From assembly GCA_963816855.1 (NCBI GenBank), contig CAWFMA010000017.1, forward strand, positions 85,802 to 149,801: DNA of 64,000 nt, written 5' to 3'. Below, one piece after another: positions 52,034-62,200 of this stretch. Source of the DNA: DASTFP01 sp963816855. Its GTDB lineage: Bacteria; Verrucomicrobiota; Verrucomicrobiia; Chthoniobacterales; Terrimicrobiaceae. The notes under the pieces were generated by a model. That model was given only the letters and a program-made list of their open reading frames with translations. It was not told the origin of the DNA and did no database searches. Numbering within the stretch: the first letter of the stretch is position 1; each line of letters starts with the position of its first letter. The translations under genes were made by a program, and so were the position numbers.

Positions 52034-52732
52034 TCAGTTTACAAATAAGCCAGAAATTATGTTGATGCTGAGAGCGAGAATTGCCGTGTTGAAGGCAAAG
52101 GAGAGGAGGCCGTGAAGCAGGGCCAGACGCCGCATGAAACGTGAGGTGATGTTTACATCTGATACTTGACACGTCATTCCAATGACGAAGGAAAAATACG
52201 CGAAATCTTCGTAGTCCGGATTATCGCCGCCCGGGAAAATCAGTCCTCTGCCAGACCCTTCCACGTCAGCCTCCTGCTCCAATCGGTAGAAAACGTGGGC
52301 GTAGCGAAGCGTAAAGACTGTGTGAATCAGAAGCCATGACTCAATCACCGCCAGTACCGCCATAAACAAGTGCAGTCTATCGATTTTTTGGAGCGCCTTG
52401 TGTTCCCGGAGAACCAGAATCACGGCAAGCAAGCTGATGCATGCAGCCACAATAACAAAGGTGAAAATCAGGGCTCGGCTTGAATCCTGCAATCGGACTC
52501 TCCGCTGAATATTCCGAGGATTCGCTGTGCAAATCGTGATCCATGCCATCAGCACGACTACGAACGCGTAAACGTCCCAGATTGCAATGAAGTGGGTGAT
52601 GATGGATTGCTCATGTTGGTGGAAAAACAGAAAACTGACTAAAGCGACGATGATGGCGACGATCTGGCGGACGTGGGAATCCAAGTGACCAATGTGACGC
52701 AGAAGAGCCAGCAGCCGAGTGTGTAGGAACAT
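52034..52732 (-). CDS. DUF1345 membrane protein
   Basis: An intact 232-residue integral membrane protein with four or five hydrophobic segments (VRQIVAIIVALVSFLFFH, WDVYAFVVVLMAWITI, FTFVIVAACISLLAVILVL, LLSFAFNTAILALSINIIS). The conserved DUF1345 motif appears as NPDYEDFAYFSFVIGMTCQV followed by SDVNI. No function is established for the family. It survives among transposase debris, with a transposase fragment just upstream on the same strand. Confidence 0.82.
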   Translation of the reverse strand: MFLHTRLLALLRHIGHLDSHVRQIVAIIVALVSFLFFHQHEQSIITHFIAIWDVYAFVVVLMAWITICTANPRNIQRRVRLQDSSRALIFTFVIVAACISLLAVILVLREHKALQKIDRLHLFMAVLAVIESWLLIHTVFTLRYAHVFYRLEQEADVEGSGRGLIFPGGDNPDYEDFAYFSFVIGMTCQVSDVNITSRFMRRLALLHGLLSFAFNTAILALSINIISGLFVN

Positions 52733-52755
52733 GCGGGAAAGTTAAATAGGTCGCT

Positions 52756-53121
52756 TTAGCGACAACGAGCAAGAAGAGACCGAAGAGACCACCCAAGGTG
52801 CTCTGCGCAAGCGTGGAGAGCATAAAAAAGTGGGTGCTTAAGCCGTTTTGTCCGGAAGTCCGGATACCAGTCACGAAAGGTCTCCTCCAGGCGCTCATCG
52901 AGCACCTGAGTACGCATTTGCAGCACCAGATGCGCACTTTTCTTCGTCCATTGCATCTGCTGCTTTTTGGCAAACCGCTTACTTCGCAGTTTGCGACTAT
53001 TCTCTCCGGTAAGCTCTTCGTTATCCAGGAAACAGTGGATGTCCTCGATCCTGTGACGAGCTGGGGCCACATTCACCTTTGCGGATTCGCCGTCGCATAA
53101 ATGCTTAAGCCATTTCATCAT
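52756..53121 (-). pseudogene. Transposase C-terminal fragment, family not assigned
   Basis: About 120 codons of a transposase-like C-terminus: WLKHLCDGESAKVNVAPARH, LDNEELTGENSRKLRSKRFA, QMQWTKKSAHLVLQMRTQVL and LEETFRDWYPDF. The pattern of a basic helix, then M-Q-W-x-x-x-x-A-H-L-x-x-Q-x-R-T-x-V-L, is common at transposase C-termini. No catalytic core is present. Its 5' end overlaps the 3' end of the exporter gene by 17 bp, so the insertion landed at or near that stop codon. Confidence 0.6.
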
Positions 53122-53596
53122 TGTTTTGCTTTGGCACGACTGGGAACAGAAGGGGTGGAATTGCCAGCGCTGTTCCGACTCCGACTAGGGTAAACACCAC
53201 GAGCATCAGATTCTCGACGGCGGCTGTGGCCGCCAGAAGCCCCTCGCCAGGACTCGCCTTTAGGAGCTCGAAGAGGTTCATCAAGCCTTTGGCGGCCAGG
53301 CTGCCGGGAATCATCGGGATGCAGCCCACAACTGCAAGCACTGAGCCGCGCGGCGAATCCGGCGGTTCCAAAATCCGGTTTAACAGCGCGAGAACGAAAG
53401 CCGCAATGAATGAAGCCGCCGGAAGGCCCAGACCGCCAATTTCCTGCCCTCCCGTGCGCACCGCAAGGGCAAGGGCTCCCGCTCCGAAAGCGATCCACAG
53501 AAGGCGCGGCGGGCAATTAAAAAGGACGGCAAAACCAGCCGCCGCGACGCCGCCGAAAAAGGCCTGATGGAGCAAGTGAGGGGCGAACGGACTCAT
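53105..53596 (-). CDS. ThrE-type exporter, C-terminal domain protein (DUF3815)
   Basis: A 163-residue membrane protein with about five helices. It carries the threonine/serine-exporter C-terminal pattern: FFGGVAAAGFAVLFNCPPRL, then GGLGLPAASFIAAFVLALLN and the conserved VVGCIPMIPGSLAAKGLMNL with the P-M-I-P-G-S motif. The ATG overlaps the stop of the N-terminal half (ATGA), so the split exporter is made as two coupled polypeptides, a common bacterial arrangement. Confidence 0.88.
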   Translation of the reverse strand: MSPFAPHLLHQAFFGGVAAAGFAVLFNCPPRLLWIAFGAGALALAVRTGGQEIGGLGLPAASFIAAFVLALLNRILEPPDSPRGSVLAVVGCIPMIPGSLAAKGLMNLFELLKASPGEGLLAATAAVENLMLVVFTLVGVGTALAIPPLLFPVVPKQNNDEMA

Positions 53597-54432
53597 GAGG
53601 GGACCGGGGCGACCAAGTGTTGCGCGACGACAAGGCCAAGGGTCATGAAAAGCAATAGATAAGCGATGCGCAGGCTGCGCGCGGCGGCGAGGTTCGGCTT
53701 GCCATCTATGGCATCGAGTTGCGCATTTAGCACGGCCACGCCGGGCACGAGCAACAGCACGGCAGCCATTGTCGCGATCTCCAGATGCCCGCTTCCAAGC
53801 AGCCGTCCGCCTAGTCCTGCAAGGAACGCGGAAACAAAGCTTACGATACCGGCCACAAGAAAAACGTTCTGTTTCCGCCCGAGCAGGCAATGCCGGAGCC
53901 ACTGGCCTGCGGCCGCACCGACCAGCGTCGGAACAAACGAGAGCCAAGCCGCGTGCAGTAGACGTCCAAACGCCGCGCACGCAATTCCCGTTGCCAAACA
54001 AACAAACCAGACCGGATAGCCCGGCGCCGTCCGCGGAACGTTGTCGACCTCCCTCTGCGCTTGAGGGCAATCGATTTCTCCCAGGGCGATATGGCTTACA
54101 ATCCTGCTGAGCGCCTCCGCCCTGCGGAGATTAACGCCATGCTCGCCGACCTTTCCCATTTGCACGCAGGATTCCGCGCCCCGGCGGAGCATCACAATAA
54201 TGGCCGCATGCTGGCAGTAAGCCTCGGCCTTCTGGCAGCCGAAGCCTCTCGAGATTTCTTCCACGGCTTCGTGCACTGTCCGCGCGCTTGCACCCGTCTC
54301 CAGGAAAAGTTTTCCAACGGACAACGACAGGTTTGCGACTTCATCCAATGAAGGAGGCGGCATGGCAGAAGGGTTCAAAAGATCACCCTTGCGGTCGCAG
54401 CGTTTCTCGTAACTGCAAGAAAAACATCGCAA
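53593..54432 (-). CDS. ThrE-type exporter, N-terminal domain protein (DUF1212)
   Basis: A protein of 256-279 residues. The N-terminal soluble part has LSVGKLFLETGASARTVHEA and VEEISRGFGCQKAEAYCQHA, typical of the DUF1212 hydrolase-like domain. Five helices follow (PVWFVCLATGIACAAFGRLL, VFLVAGIVSFVSAFLAGLGG, and the motif region LEIATMAAVLLLVPGVAVLN with the P-G of the family). With its partner it probably exports threonine, serine or dipeptides. An internal ATG at 54363 (MPPPSLDEVANLSL) is a better start than 54432, because the upstream residues are Cys/Arg-rich and non-family. Confidence 0.87.
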   Translation of the reverse strand: MRCFSCSYEKRCDRKGDLLNPSAMPPPSLDEVANLSLSVGKLFLETGASARTVHEAVEEISRGFGCQKAEAYCQHAAIIVMLRRGAESCVQMGKVGEHGVNLRRAEALSRIVSHIALGEIDCPQAQREVDNVPRTAPGYPVWFVCLATGIACAAFGRLLHAAWLSFVPTLVGAAAGQWLRHCLLGRKQNVFLVAGIVSFVSAFLAGLGGRLLGSGHLEIATMAAVLLLVPGVAVLNAQLDAIDGKPNLAAARSLRIAYLLLFMTLGLVVAQHLVAPVPS

Positions 54433-54504
54433 TTGTGGCCGTAATGGCAGGGCCGACCATTCAATGATTCCATGGTAGGTCGTTGCTCGCTAACAAGGTC
54501 GCCG

Positions 54505-57003
54505 TCAAATCCTGCAAGCTTGCGAGCCCAAAGCGCTGCAATCAACCGGAACGGGTGCGACCTGCCATATTTCGCTCGCGTACTCGGCGATCGTGCGGTC
54601 GCTGGAGAACTGGCCCGAAGCGGCAATGTTCAGGACGACCTGGCGAGCCCATGCCTCGGGGTCCGCGTAGGACTCGCCCAGACGCTGGTGCGCTTCGCCG
54701 TAGCTGGTCAGGTCGGCCAGATGCCGGTAGTGGTCGCCATGGCGCAGTAGCGTGTCTACGATAGGCGCGAAGAGGCCCGGCTCGTAACGGCTGAAGTGGT
54801 CAGCCGCGATCAGGTCAAGTGCGGCACGGGTCTCCGGTTCGTTCTCGTAATGCCACCAAGGACTGTACCAGCCGCGGCTGCCCTCGACCTGTTCGGCGGT
54901 CAAGCCGAACAAAAAGAAGTTCTCCTCGCCCGCGGCTTCGGCCATTTCGATGGTCGCGCCGTCCCGCGTGCCAATAGTCAGGGCGCCGTTCATCATAAAC
55001 TTCATGTTGCTCGTGCCGCTGGCCTCGTAACCGGCGGTCGAGATTTGCTCAGAGACGTCACTGGCCGGGATGAGTTGCTCGGCGATCGAGACACGGTAGT
55101 CCGGCACGAAGACCACTCTGATACGCCCATGCACCGCGGGGTCGCCGTCAATGGTGCCCGCCACGTTATTGATGAACTTGATGATGAGCTTGGCGAAGTG
55201 ATAGGCTGGCGCGGCCTTGCCGGCGAAGAAGAACGTGCGCGGCGGCACATCAAGTCCTGGATTCGCGCGCAGCCGATTGTAAAGCACGATCACATGCAGC
55301 ACGTTGAGGAGTTGCCGCTTGTATTCGTGGATGCGTTTGATCTGCGTGTCGAAGAGTGTGTCTGGATCGACGATCGGTCCGCCGTCGCGTTTCAGCCAGT
55401 CAGCAAATCGTGTCTTGGCTTCCCGCTTGGCCCTACGGACCGCGTCGCGGAAGCTCTTGTCGTCCGCCAGCGGCTTCAATTTCTCCAATTGTGACATGTC
55501 GGTGATCCACCCATCGCCGATGGCCTCCGTGATGGCCTTTGCCAGGGCCGGATTCGCCAGCAACAACCAGCGGCGCGGGGTGACGCCGTTGGTCTTGTTG
55601 TTAAAGCGTTCCGGGAACATTGTGGCGAAATCTGGGACGAGGCGTTGTTTGATCAGCTCTGAATGCAACGCGGCAACGCCATTGGTGCTGTGCGATCCGA
55701 CGATGGCCAGATGCGCCATGCGAACCTGCCGAGGCGCGCGCTGCTCGATGAGGCTGGCGCGCGATACGCGAGCTTCGTCCCCAGGGAACCGGGCCCGGAC
55801 TTCGTCAAGGAAGCGCCGGTTGATTTCGTAGATGATTTCGAGCTGCCGCGGCAGGAGGCCTTCGAACCACTCCACAGGCCATTGCTCGAGCGCCTCGGGC
55901 AGCAGCGTGTGGTTGGTGTAAGCGAGCGTTCGTTGCGTGAGACTCCAGGCCTCGTCCCAGCCCAACTTGGCCTCGTCCAACAACAGCCGCATCAGCTCGG
56001 GCACTGCCATCGTCGGATGGGTGTCGTTAAGCTGAATGGCCGCTTTGTCCGCGAGCGCGGGCCAATCATTGCCGGCTGCGCGGAAACGGCGAACGAGATC
56101 TGCCAGCGAGCACGCTACGAGAAAATACTCCTGAAGAAAACGCAGGCCTTTTCCGGCGATGGTCGTGTCGTCGGGATACAACACCCGGGTGACGGTTTCG
56201 GCGGTAAGGGTTTCGGCCAGTGCCCCAACGAAATCTCCAGTGCTGAATTGGGCAAAATCGAAGTAGTCGGGCGTGCTGGCCGCCCAAAGCCGAAGGGTGT
56301 TGATGGTCTTGCCGCCATAGCCGACCACCGGCCGATCGTAAGGGATGCCAATGAGAGTCGACGGACGCCCCTCCACGACGCGCAACGCCCCTTCGCGGAT
56401 CTCAAACGAACAGTTGAGCTTGACCTCAACGGCTTCATTGAATCGGACGACCTCCCACGGATCGGGCCGAGCAAGCCAGTGGTCAGGTTGCTCGTGTTGC
56501 CAGCCGTCGCGAATGGTCTGGCGGAAGATGCCGTACTCATAGCGCAATCCGTAACCCATGCCGGGCAGGGCGTGCGTCGCCATGGAATCGAGGAAACAGG
56601 CGGCCAGCCGCCCGAGTCCACCATTGCCCAGCCCAGCGTCCGGTTCTTGCTCGATGACTTCCAGCGGGTCGAGCTTGTGCAGTTCCTCAAAATGCTCCAA
56701 GACCGGCTCGAGCCTAAGATTGGTAATATTATTCGCGAGGGCCCGCCCTATCAGGTATTCCATTGAAAGGTAATAGACGCGCTTGGCGTTGCGCTGTTGG
56801 TATGTTTGCTCGGTCTTAATCCAGCGTTGCGAGAGCACGTCACGCGCAGAGCGGGCTGCGGCTTCAAACTGTTCGCGCGCAGTGGCTTTCGTCGTGGGAG
56901 CGACTTGATCGAACGTCAAATGCCGTTCATAAAGCGCATCATCGCGGCCGGAGAATTTCACGGGGCCGCAGCTGTATTGTTCAAGCAGATCTTCTGTATT
57001 CAT
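54505..57003 (-). CDS. glgP: Glycogen phosphorylase
   Basis: An 832-residue GT35 enzyme that releases glucose 1-phosphate from glycogen or maltodextrin. It starts MNTEDLLEQYSCGPVKFSGR. The N-terminal part contains RVYYLSMEYLIGRALANNIT and GNGGLGRLAACFLDSMATHA. The pyridoxal-phosphate region is in EASGTSNMKFMMNGALTIG with its Lys, and the tail has DPEAWARQVVLNIAASGQFS and DRTIAEYASEIW. Length and motifs match full-length bacterial enzymes. The 5' end directly abuts the remnant of a second phosphorylase (stop/start overlap CTATGA). Confidence 0.95.
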   Translation of the reverse strand: MNTEDLLEQYSCGPVKFSGRDDALYERHLTFDQVAPTTKATAREQFEAAARSARDVLSQRWIKTEQTYQQRNAKRVYYLSMEYLIGRALANNITNLRLEPVLEHFEELHKLDPLEVIEQEPDAGLGNGGLGRLAACFLDSMATHALPGMGYGLRYEYGIFRQTIRDGWQHEQPDHWLARPDPWEVVRFNEAVEVKLNCSFEIREGALRVVEGRPSTLIGIPYDRPVVGYGGKTINTLRLWAASTPDYFDFAQFSTGDFVGALAETLTAETVTRVLYPDDTTIAGKGLRFLQEYFLVACSLADLVRRFRAAGNDWPALADKAAIQLNDTHPTMAVPELMRLLLDEAKLGWDEAWSLTQRTLAYTNHTLLPEALEQWPVEWFEGLLPRQLEIIYEINRRFLDEVRARFPGDEARVSRASLIEQRAPRQVRMAHLAIVGSHSTNGVAALHSELIKQRLVPDFATMFPERFNNKTNGVTPRRWLLLANPALAKAITEAIGDGWITDMSQLEKLKPLADDKSFRDAVRRAKREAKTRFADWLKRDGGPIVDPDTLFDTQIKRIHEYKRQLLNVLHVIVLYNRLRANPGLDVPPRTFFFAGKAAPAYHFAKLIIKFINNVAGTIDGDPAVHGRIRVVFVPDYRVSIAEQLIPASDVSEQISTAGYEASGTSNMKFMMNGALTIGTRDGATIEMAEAAGEENFFLFGLTAEQVEGSRGWYSPWWHYENEPETRAALDLIAADHFSRYEPGLFAPIVDTLLRHGDHYRHLADLTSYGEAHQRLGESYADPEAWARQVVLNIAASGQFSSDRTIAEYASEIWQVAPVPVDCSALGSQACRI

Positions 57004-57338
57004 AGCGTTGGTTCGGTGGTGCTGAGATTGAGGAGATTATTCGCCGGATGCACTCCGGGCAAAAACTCCGCCGACAAAATAAGTGACGCGGGCGCATTCG
57101 AACCGCCGTAGTTCAGGATGCTCGCGACGATTCGCTGAAAGACGGTCGCGGACGGTGAGGACGAGCGCGATGTAAAGATCGTGTTTTGTCGCGGTGGCCG
57201 CGAGCCGAGCAATGCCGCGGCAGGGGTTTTCGCGGAATGCCTTGATTTGGTCAGTGGCGAGATCGCTTCGGATATTTTCGGGCGTTTCATAGGGCTCGGT
57301 TGCGCTGCTTTGCGACGACCAATTGGAGTTTGCCACAT
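57000..57338 (-). pseudogene. Second glycogen phosphorylase, N-terminal remnant
   Basis: One minus-strand frame reads ARLAATATKHDLYIALVLTV then RDRLSANRREH, the N-terminal pattern of a second class of bacterial phosphorylase (A-T-x-H-D-x-Y-x-A-L-x-x-T-x-R-D-R). Another frame gives FQRIVASILNYGGSN. A third gives LSAEFLPGVHPANNLLNLST and ends in a stop overlapping the glgP ATG. The pieces are in order with two frame changes, after which the rest (about 700 residues) is missing. Either a recombination between two phosphorylase genes or a deletion joined this remnant to glgP. Confidence 0.7.
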
Positions 57339-57426
57339 AGCAATAGGATCGACTATTAGAGCTTGGTCTTACTGGAACGACGCGCATGATGAAGCTGCAA
57401 ATACGGCGCTGATCCGGCTCGAAACG

Positions 57427-57873
57427 CTACCCTGCGGCGCGGATCGATTTAAGTTCGGCGCGGCACGCCTCACCGAACGACTTGAGCGGATCCCCCTCTA
57501 AGGATTGCGTCATCGCGCGAATCTCTTCGAGCGAAATGTTGGGAGAGAAATATTGTTCTGCGATCCGCCTCACGACGTTTTCCGCCTGCGCGAGGACCGC
57601 GTCAGACGACGAAAGCCGGATGCGGTTGAGCAATGCGTACGCGGACAACATCGTCTCCGGTTTGTCCAATCCATGTGCCAGCGCGTCGATGGCCAGCCTT
57701 GAGCATTCATTGATGAACTCGCCGTAGAGCGTTTCGCGCTTTTGCAACTCCATGCGAACCAGCTCGCGCCTGCTCGATGTCCTTTGGGTTATCCAGGCGG
57801 CCGCTATCGTCGCCGAGCCGCCGACGAGCGCGCCCAGCACCCCTGTCATTCCACCAACCAACGTCGCGTCCAT
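57427..57873 (-). CDS. Small membrane-anchored hypothetical protein
   Basis: A 148-residue protein with an N-terminal glycine-rich membrane anchor (MDATLVGGMTGVLGALVGGS then ATIAAAWI) and a helical cytoplasmic part (ELVRMELQKRETLYGEFINE, CSRLAIDALAHGLDKPETML). Proteins of this layout are widespread as hypotheticals. The neighbouring 117-residue gene on the same strand is 23 bp upstream and they may be co-transcribed. No function can be assigned. Confidence 0.7.
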   Translation of the reverse strand: MDATLVGGMTGVLGALVGGSATIAAAWITQRTSSRRELVRMELQKRETLYGEFINECSRLAIDALAHGLDKPETMLSAYALLNRIRLSSSDAVLAQAENVVRRIAEQYFSPNISLEEIRAMTQSLEGDPLKSFGEACRAELKSIRAAG

Positions 57874-57896
57874 GCGGCATCTCGTCTAGATCTAGA

Positions 57897-58250
57897 CTAA
57901 CGTCCCGCTTCGACGATCTCCTTCATGATCTTCAGCTCTTCCGGTTGCAAAGGCCCCTTTCCGGACCCTCGGATGAACCACATACCAATCTCTTTGTCGT
58001 GGCAGTAGAGGATCTGGATGGGCAGTTTCACCTCGTCGAGACGATCATCGGTGACGGCGTGATGGAAGGTTCCGCTCGTAGGATCGCTTACCACATTCAA
58101 AAACGTTTCCAGCCACGGGTGATCGGCGTATGGGAAAAGTTCGTCAGTGAGCGCTTTCAACTCGTCTACACTGATTATGCGCAATGATTCCTCCACGGCG
58201 TGACGCCGGGATTCCATGACTTCCTTCAGGTTGAGATTTTCGTGTTCCAT
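57897..58250 (-). CDS. Conserved hypothetical protein (117 residues)
   Basis: A soluble protein with an N-terminal helical part (NLNLKEVMESRRHAVEESLR, IISVDELKALTDELFPYADH) and a beta-rich middle (FHHAVTDDRLDEVKLPIQIL, YCHDKEIGMWFIRGSGKGPL). I do not recognise the family. The GMWFIRGSGKG pattern might belong to a small ligand-binding or regulatory fold. It lies between the cyclase gene and the membrane-anchored hypothetical, all on the minus strand. Confidence 0.65.
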   Translation of the reverse strand: MEHENLNLKEVMESRRHAVEESLRIISVDELKALTDELFPYADHPWLETFLNVVSDPTSGTFHHAVTDDRLDEVKLPIQILYCHDKEIGMWFIRGSGKGPLQPEELKIMKEIVEAGR

Positions 58251-58310
58251 AAGTAATGTATGTTTTATCTGTTGAACTTCAGTGTTGTGCTGGAAAACTC
58301 ATTGTCGGAC

Positions 58311-59147
58311 TCATTCCTCTACTTTCGAATCGAGCCAAGGCGGATCAGATGGGACGAAAGACAATTTCTTGAGCTTAACCTCGTGCACGAGGACCCGACC
58401 TTGATGCTTGATGTCTAATTCCATTTCAGACGTAGAGCAGAACGCGCCGTAATGGCTCGCGATCCTTTCATGCGCCTGTTGGTTCAGGACGGTTTTCCCG
58501 ACGGGCGCGCTGCTCAAGCGAGCGGCATTCACTACCGGAGCGCCGACCACCGTCAGATCGCCGGCAATCCGCATGAAGCGAATGTTTCCATAATCAATGC
58601 CGATCCCCAATCCGATATCCGTCAGAACAGTAAAAAATGAACTCCGATGCTGTTTGTATCTTTTCGTAAACACAAGGTGCGCTTCGTGAGCGGCCGAGAT
58701 GGCTCGATATCCTGCGTCCGGACCACTGAAAAACTCTGGAAAGGACGCTAACAGCCCATCGCCGGTAAACTTGTCCACAATTCCGAACCTGTCACAGATC
58801 AAGCCTTTCAGTTCTTCACAAAGTCCCGCCATGAACTCTGCAAAGAGCTCCGCGCTGCGGGCGTTAAGCATCAACTCTGCTGACCGGCGGATATCGATTG
58901 ACATGATGAAGGCGGCGCACGCGGACTTCGAGGCAAGAAAGCGATTTCGCAATGCGCGGTTGGAGAACAGGGCTTCGTGAGCTCGCGGAGAGACCTTGTC
59001 GAGGACCAGACGGCCCTGCGCCATCACGAGTTTGATTCGAGAAAGTGTTTCTCCCGCCGTTCTGTCCGACATGCTGCCACTGCTGCGCAACGCATCGAGG
59101 ATCCTGCGTTCGTCATCACGGATTTGTTTCTGCTCGGAGCGTTTCAT
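58311..59147 (-). CDS. Class III adenylate/guanylate cyclase-domain protein
   Basis: A 278-residue protein. The N-terminal 90 residues are helical and charged. The cyclase homology domain follows: AAFIMSIDIRRSAELMLNAR with the first metal-binding Asp, DKFTGDGLLASFPEFFSGPD with the second Asp, and LGIGIDYGNIRFMRIAGDLT then VVGAPVVNAARLSSA with the transition-state Asn/Arg region. The substrate-selecting residues cannot be assigned with confidence. A C-terminal tail (VLVHEVKLKKLSF) follows. ATG 59147 is preferred over 59177. cAMP or cGMP production is likely but unproven. Confidence 0.82.
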   Translation of the reverse strand: MKRSEQKQIRDDERRILDALRSSGSMSDRTAGETLSRIKLVMAQGRLVLDKVSPRAHEALFSNRALRNRFLASKSACAAFIMSIDIRRSAELMLNARSAELFAEFMAGLCEELKGLICDRFGIVDKFTGDGLLASFPEFFSGPDAGYRAISAAHEAHLVFTKRYKQHRSSFFTVLTDIGLGIGIDYGNIRFMRIAGDLTVVGAPVVNAARLSSAPVGKTVLNQQAHERIASHYGAFCSTSEMELDIKHQGRVLVHEVKLKKLSFVPSDPPWLDSKVEE

Positions 59148-59232
59148 TTTTGTCAAAATGGCAGCCGCTCGGTTCATTGGGAAATGTGATTGTTGAAGGA
59201 GCCCATGGTAAAGGAAGGTCGCTTAATGAGCT

Positions 59233-62200
59233 TCATTTTTGCGCAGAAGACGTGATAGAGGTGCGCCCCGCGGTCGGAGTCGCCCCTTTGATTGCTCCGC
59301 CGGGAGGCTTGACGCGAAACCAGGCGACGTAGAGTGCCGGCAGGAACAGAAGCGTGAGGAGAGTGCCCACGATGATGCCGCCCATCATCGCAAACGCCAT
59401 GGGAGCCCAGAAGCCTTCGCGGGCAATCGGAATCAGCGCGAGGCTGGCCGCGGCGGCCGTTAAGATGATCGGGCGCGTCCGGTGCATCGTGGACTCCAAC
59501 ACCGCTTCCCAAGGTTCCATGCCTTCGCTCCGGTGCTCCTCGATCTGCACGATTAGGATCACCGAATTGCGGATCAGAATGCCGACCAGCGCGAGGACTC
59601 CCAGGAGAGCGATAAAGCCCATCGGCGAATTGCTGGGAAGCAGGGCGGCGACCACACCGATGAGACCGAGCGGGGCCACCGCGATGACCATAAACAATCG
59701 TTGAAAACTCTGCAGTTGGATCATCAGGATCGTGGCCATCGCGAAGAGCATCAGCGGGACGACGGCCGCGATCGGTCCTTGCGATTTCGCGCTTTCTTCC
59801 ACCGGACCTCCGATTTCGAGGCGATAGCCGGGCGGCAGCGTGCGCTTAAACTCGTCCACGCGTCCGCTGAGCTGTTGCACGATCGTGGCCGGTTGCGTTG
59901 GGCCGAGGATGTTGGCCCGCACGGTGACGGTGGGGAGCCGGTTCCGTCGCCAGACCAGGGGCTGTTCGAGATCGAAATGGAAGTTCACGATGGCGCCGAG
60001 CGGGATGGCCTTCCCGTTGCCGGCCATGAGCTGCAGGTTTTGCAGGGTCTCGATCGAGCCGCGTTCCGCGTCGCGCGCCCGGGCGAGGACATTGACCAGG
60101 TAAATGTCATCACGGACCTGTGTGACGGTAGTGCCGCCGACGATGCCGTTGAGAGTTTGCGCAATGGCCTCGGAAGTAACGCCGAGTTGTCGCGCCTTGT
60201 CCTGCAACACCTCCAGCTTCACGACGCGCGAAGGTTCCATCCAGTTGAAGCCGATATCCTCGAGCAGCGGATGGGTGCCGATTTTCGCCGCCAGTTGCTG
60301 GGCGAGTTCCTTCACTTTCTCAACGTCGGGTCCGCTGACGCGATACTGCACCGCCCGTCCGGCGGGTGGACCCATGGGCAGGAGCTCCACTTGGACGTCG
60401 ATGCCGACGAATTCCTCTTGCGCCATCTCCTTGAGTTGCGTCCTCAGGCGGTCGCGCGCTTCGACGTTCTTGGCGACAATGATGATTTGCCCGAAGTTTG
60501 GGCTGGCCATCTGCACGTCGAGAGTGAGCACGAAACGAATCGCGCCGTCCCCGACGTAGGAGGACCAACGTTCCACATCATTGTTACCGACGAGATGGCG
60601 TTCGAAGCGGTCCATTGCGGCTTTCGTGGCGGCAATCGACGCGTTCTGCGGCAACGTGAGGTCCACGACGAGTTCACTCCGGGCCGATGGCGGGAAGAAC
60701 TGCTGTTGGACGAACTTCAATCCATAAAGCGAGACGAGGAATAGGCCGACCGAAATCGCCACCGTCAGCCACGACCGTCGCATGACCAGCTCGATCAGTC
60801 GCCGGAAGATGGCGCTGGTGCGGCCCGGCTTCTTATCATGTTTCTTGAGCGTTTTTGGCAGCAGCGTCACGCCGAGCAGCGGGGTAAAGATCACCGCGAC
60901 GAGCCACGACAGGATGAGTGAAATCGCGATGACGACGAAGAGCGAGAAGGTGTATTCACCCGCATTGCTGCTGTTCATCCCGATCGGCAGGAAGCTGGCC
61001 ACCGTCACCAGCGTTCCGGTGAGCATCGGAAATGCGGTCGAGGTATAGACATAGGTCGCCGACTTTTCCAGCGAATCGCCCTTTTCGAGCCGGCTGACCA
61101 TCATCTCCACGGCAATCATCGCGTCATCGACGAGCAGCCCGAGCGCAATGATCAAGGCACCGAGCGAGATCCGCTGCAGCGAAATGTCGAGATACTCGAG
61201 CGCGACGAACGTCATTGCGAGCACCAGCGGAATCGCCAGGGCGACCACCAGGCCGGGCCGCAGACCGAGGCTGACGAAGCTGACGGCGAGCACGATCGCG
61301 ACCGCCTCAAATAGGGCATGAGTAAACTGACTGACGGACTCCTCCACGATGACTGGTTGATCAGACACCTGATGCACTCCGACCCCGATCGGCAGATCGC
61401 CAATGATCGTGTTCATCTTCTCCTTCAAAGCCTCGCCGAAGTGCAGAACGTTGGCGCCGGTTTTCATGTTGATCGCGAGGCCGATGGCCGGCTCTCCATT
61501 CACCCGATAGAGCATCCGCGGAGGGTCGACGTAGCCGCGGGTGATGGTGACGAAATCGCTGAGGCGAAAGAAGCGGTCGTTTACTCGCAGATTGATCGCC
61601 CGCAGACTCTCCTCGGAAATAAACTGGCCGCCGACGCGCAGAACGATCCGCTCCGGCCCGGCTTCCACCACGCCGGAAGGGACCACTGCGTTCTGCGCCT
61701 GAATCGTGCGCAGGATATCCTGCTCGTTGAGACCGAGCGCCGCGATTTGTCGCACCGAAAACTCAGCGTAAATGACTTCGTCTTGCGCGCCGATCAGGTC
61801 CACCTTCCCGACGTTGGGAATCAGCAGCACTTCTCGCCTGACGTGCTCGACGTAATCGCGCAACTGCCGCTGCGTGAGCCCATCCGCAGTGAAGGCATAG
61901 ATGTTGCCAAAGACATCGCCGAAGGTGTCGTTGTAGGTCAGGTCCGTCACACCCGACGGGAAGTCCGCACGGATGTCATTCATCATGTTGCGCACCCGCA
62001 TCCACGTATGGGGAACGTCGCGCGCCTTGGTTGCATCCCGCAGATAGACGAGCACGATCGTCTGACCGGGCATCGTCATGCTCTTGGTGTAATCCAGCAC
62101 GTCGAGTTCCTCGAGCTTGCGCTCAATTCGCTCCGTGACTTGCTTCGACATCTCGTCCACGGAGGCGCCCGGCCATTGCGCCTGGATAAGCATCGTCTTG

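Noticed and set aside
55663..56766. A 367-codon plus-strand open frame opposite glgP
   Set aside because: Antisense to a clear glycogen phosphorylase; composition is that of a complementary-strand shadow.
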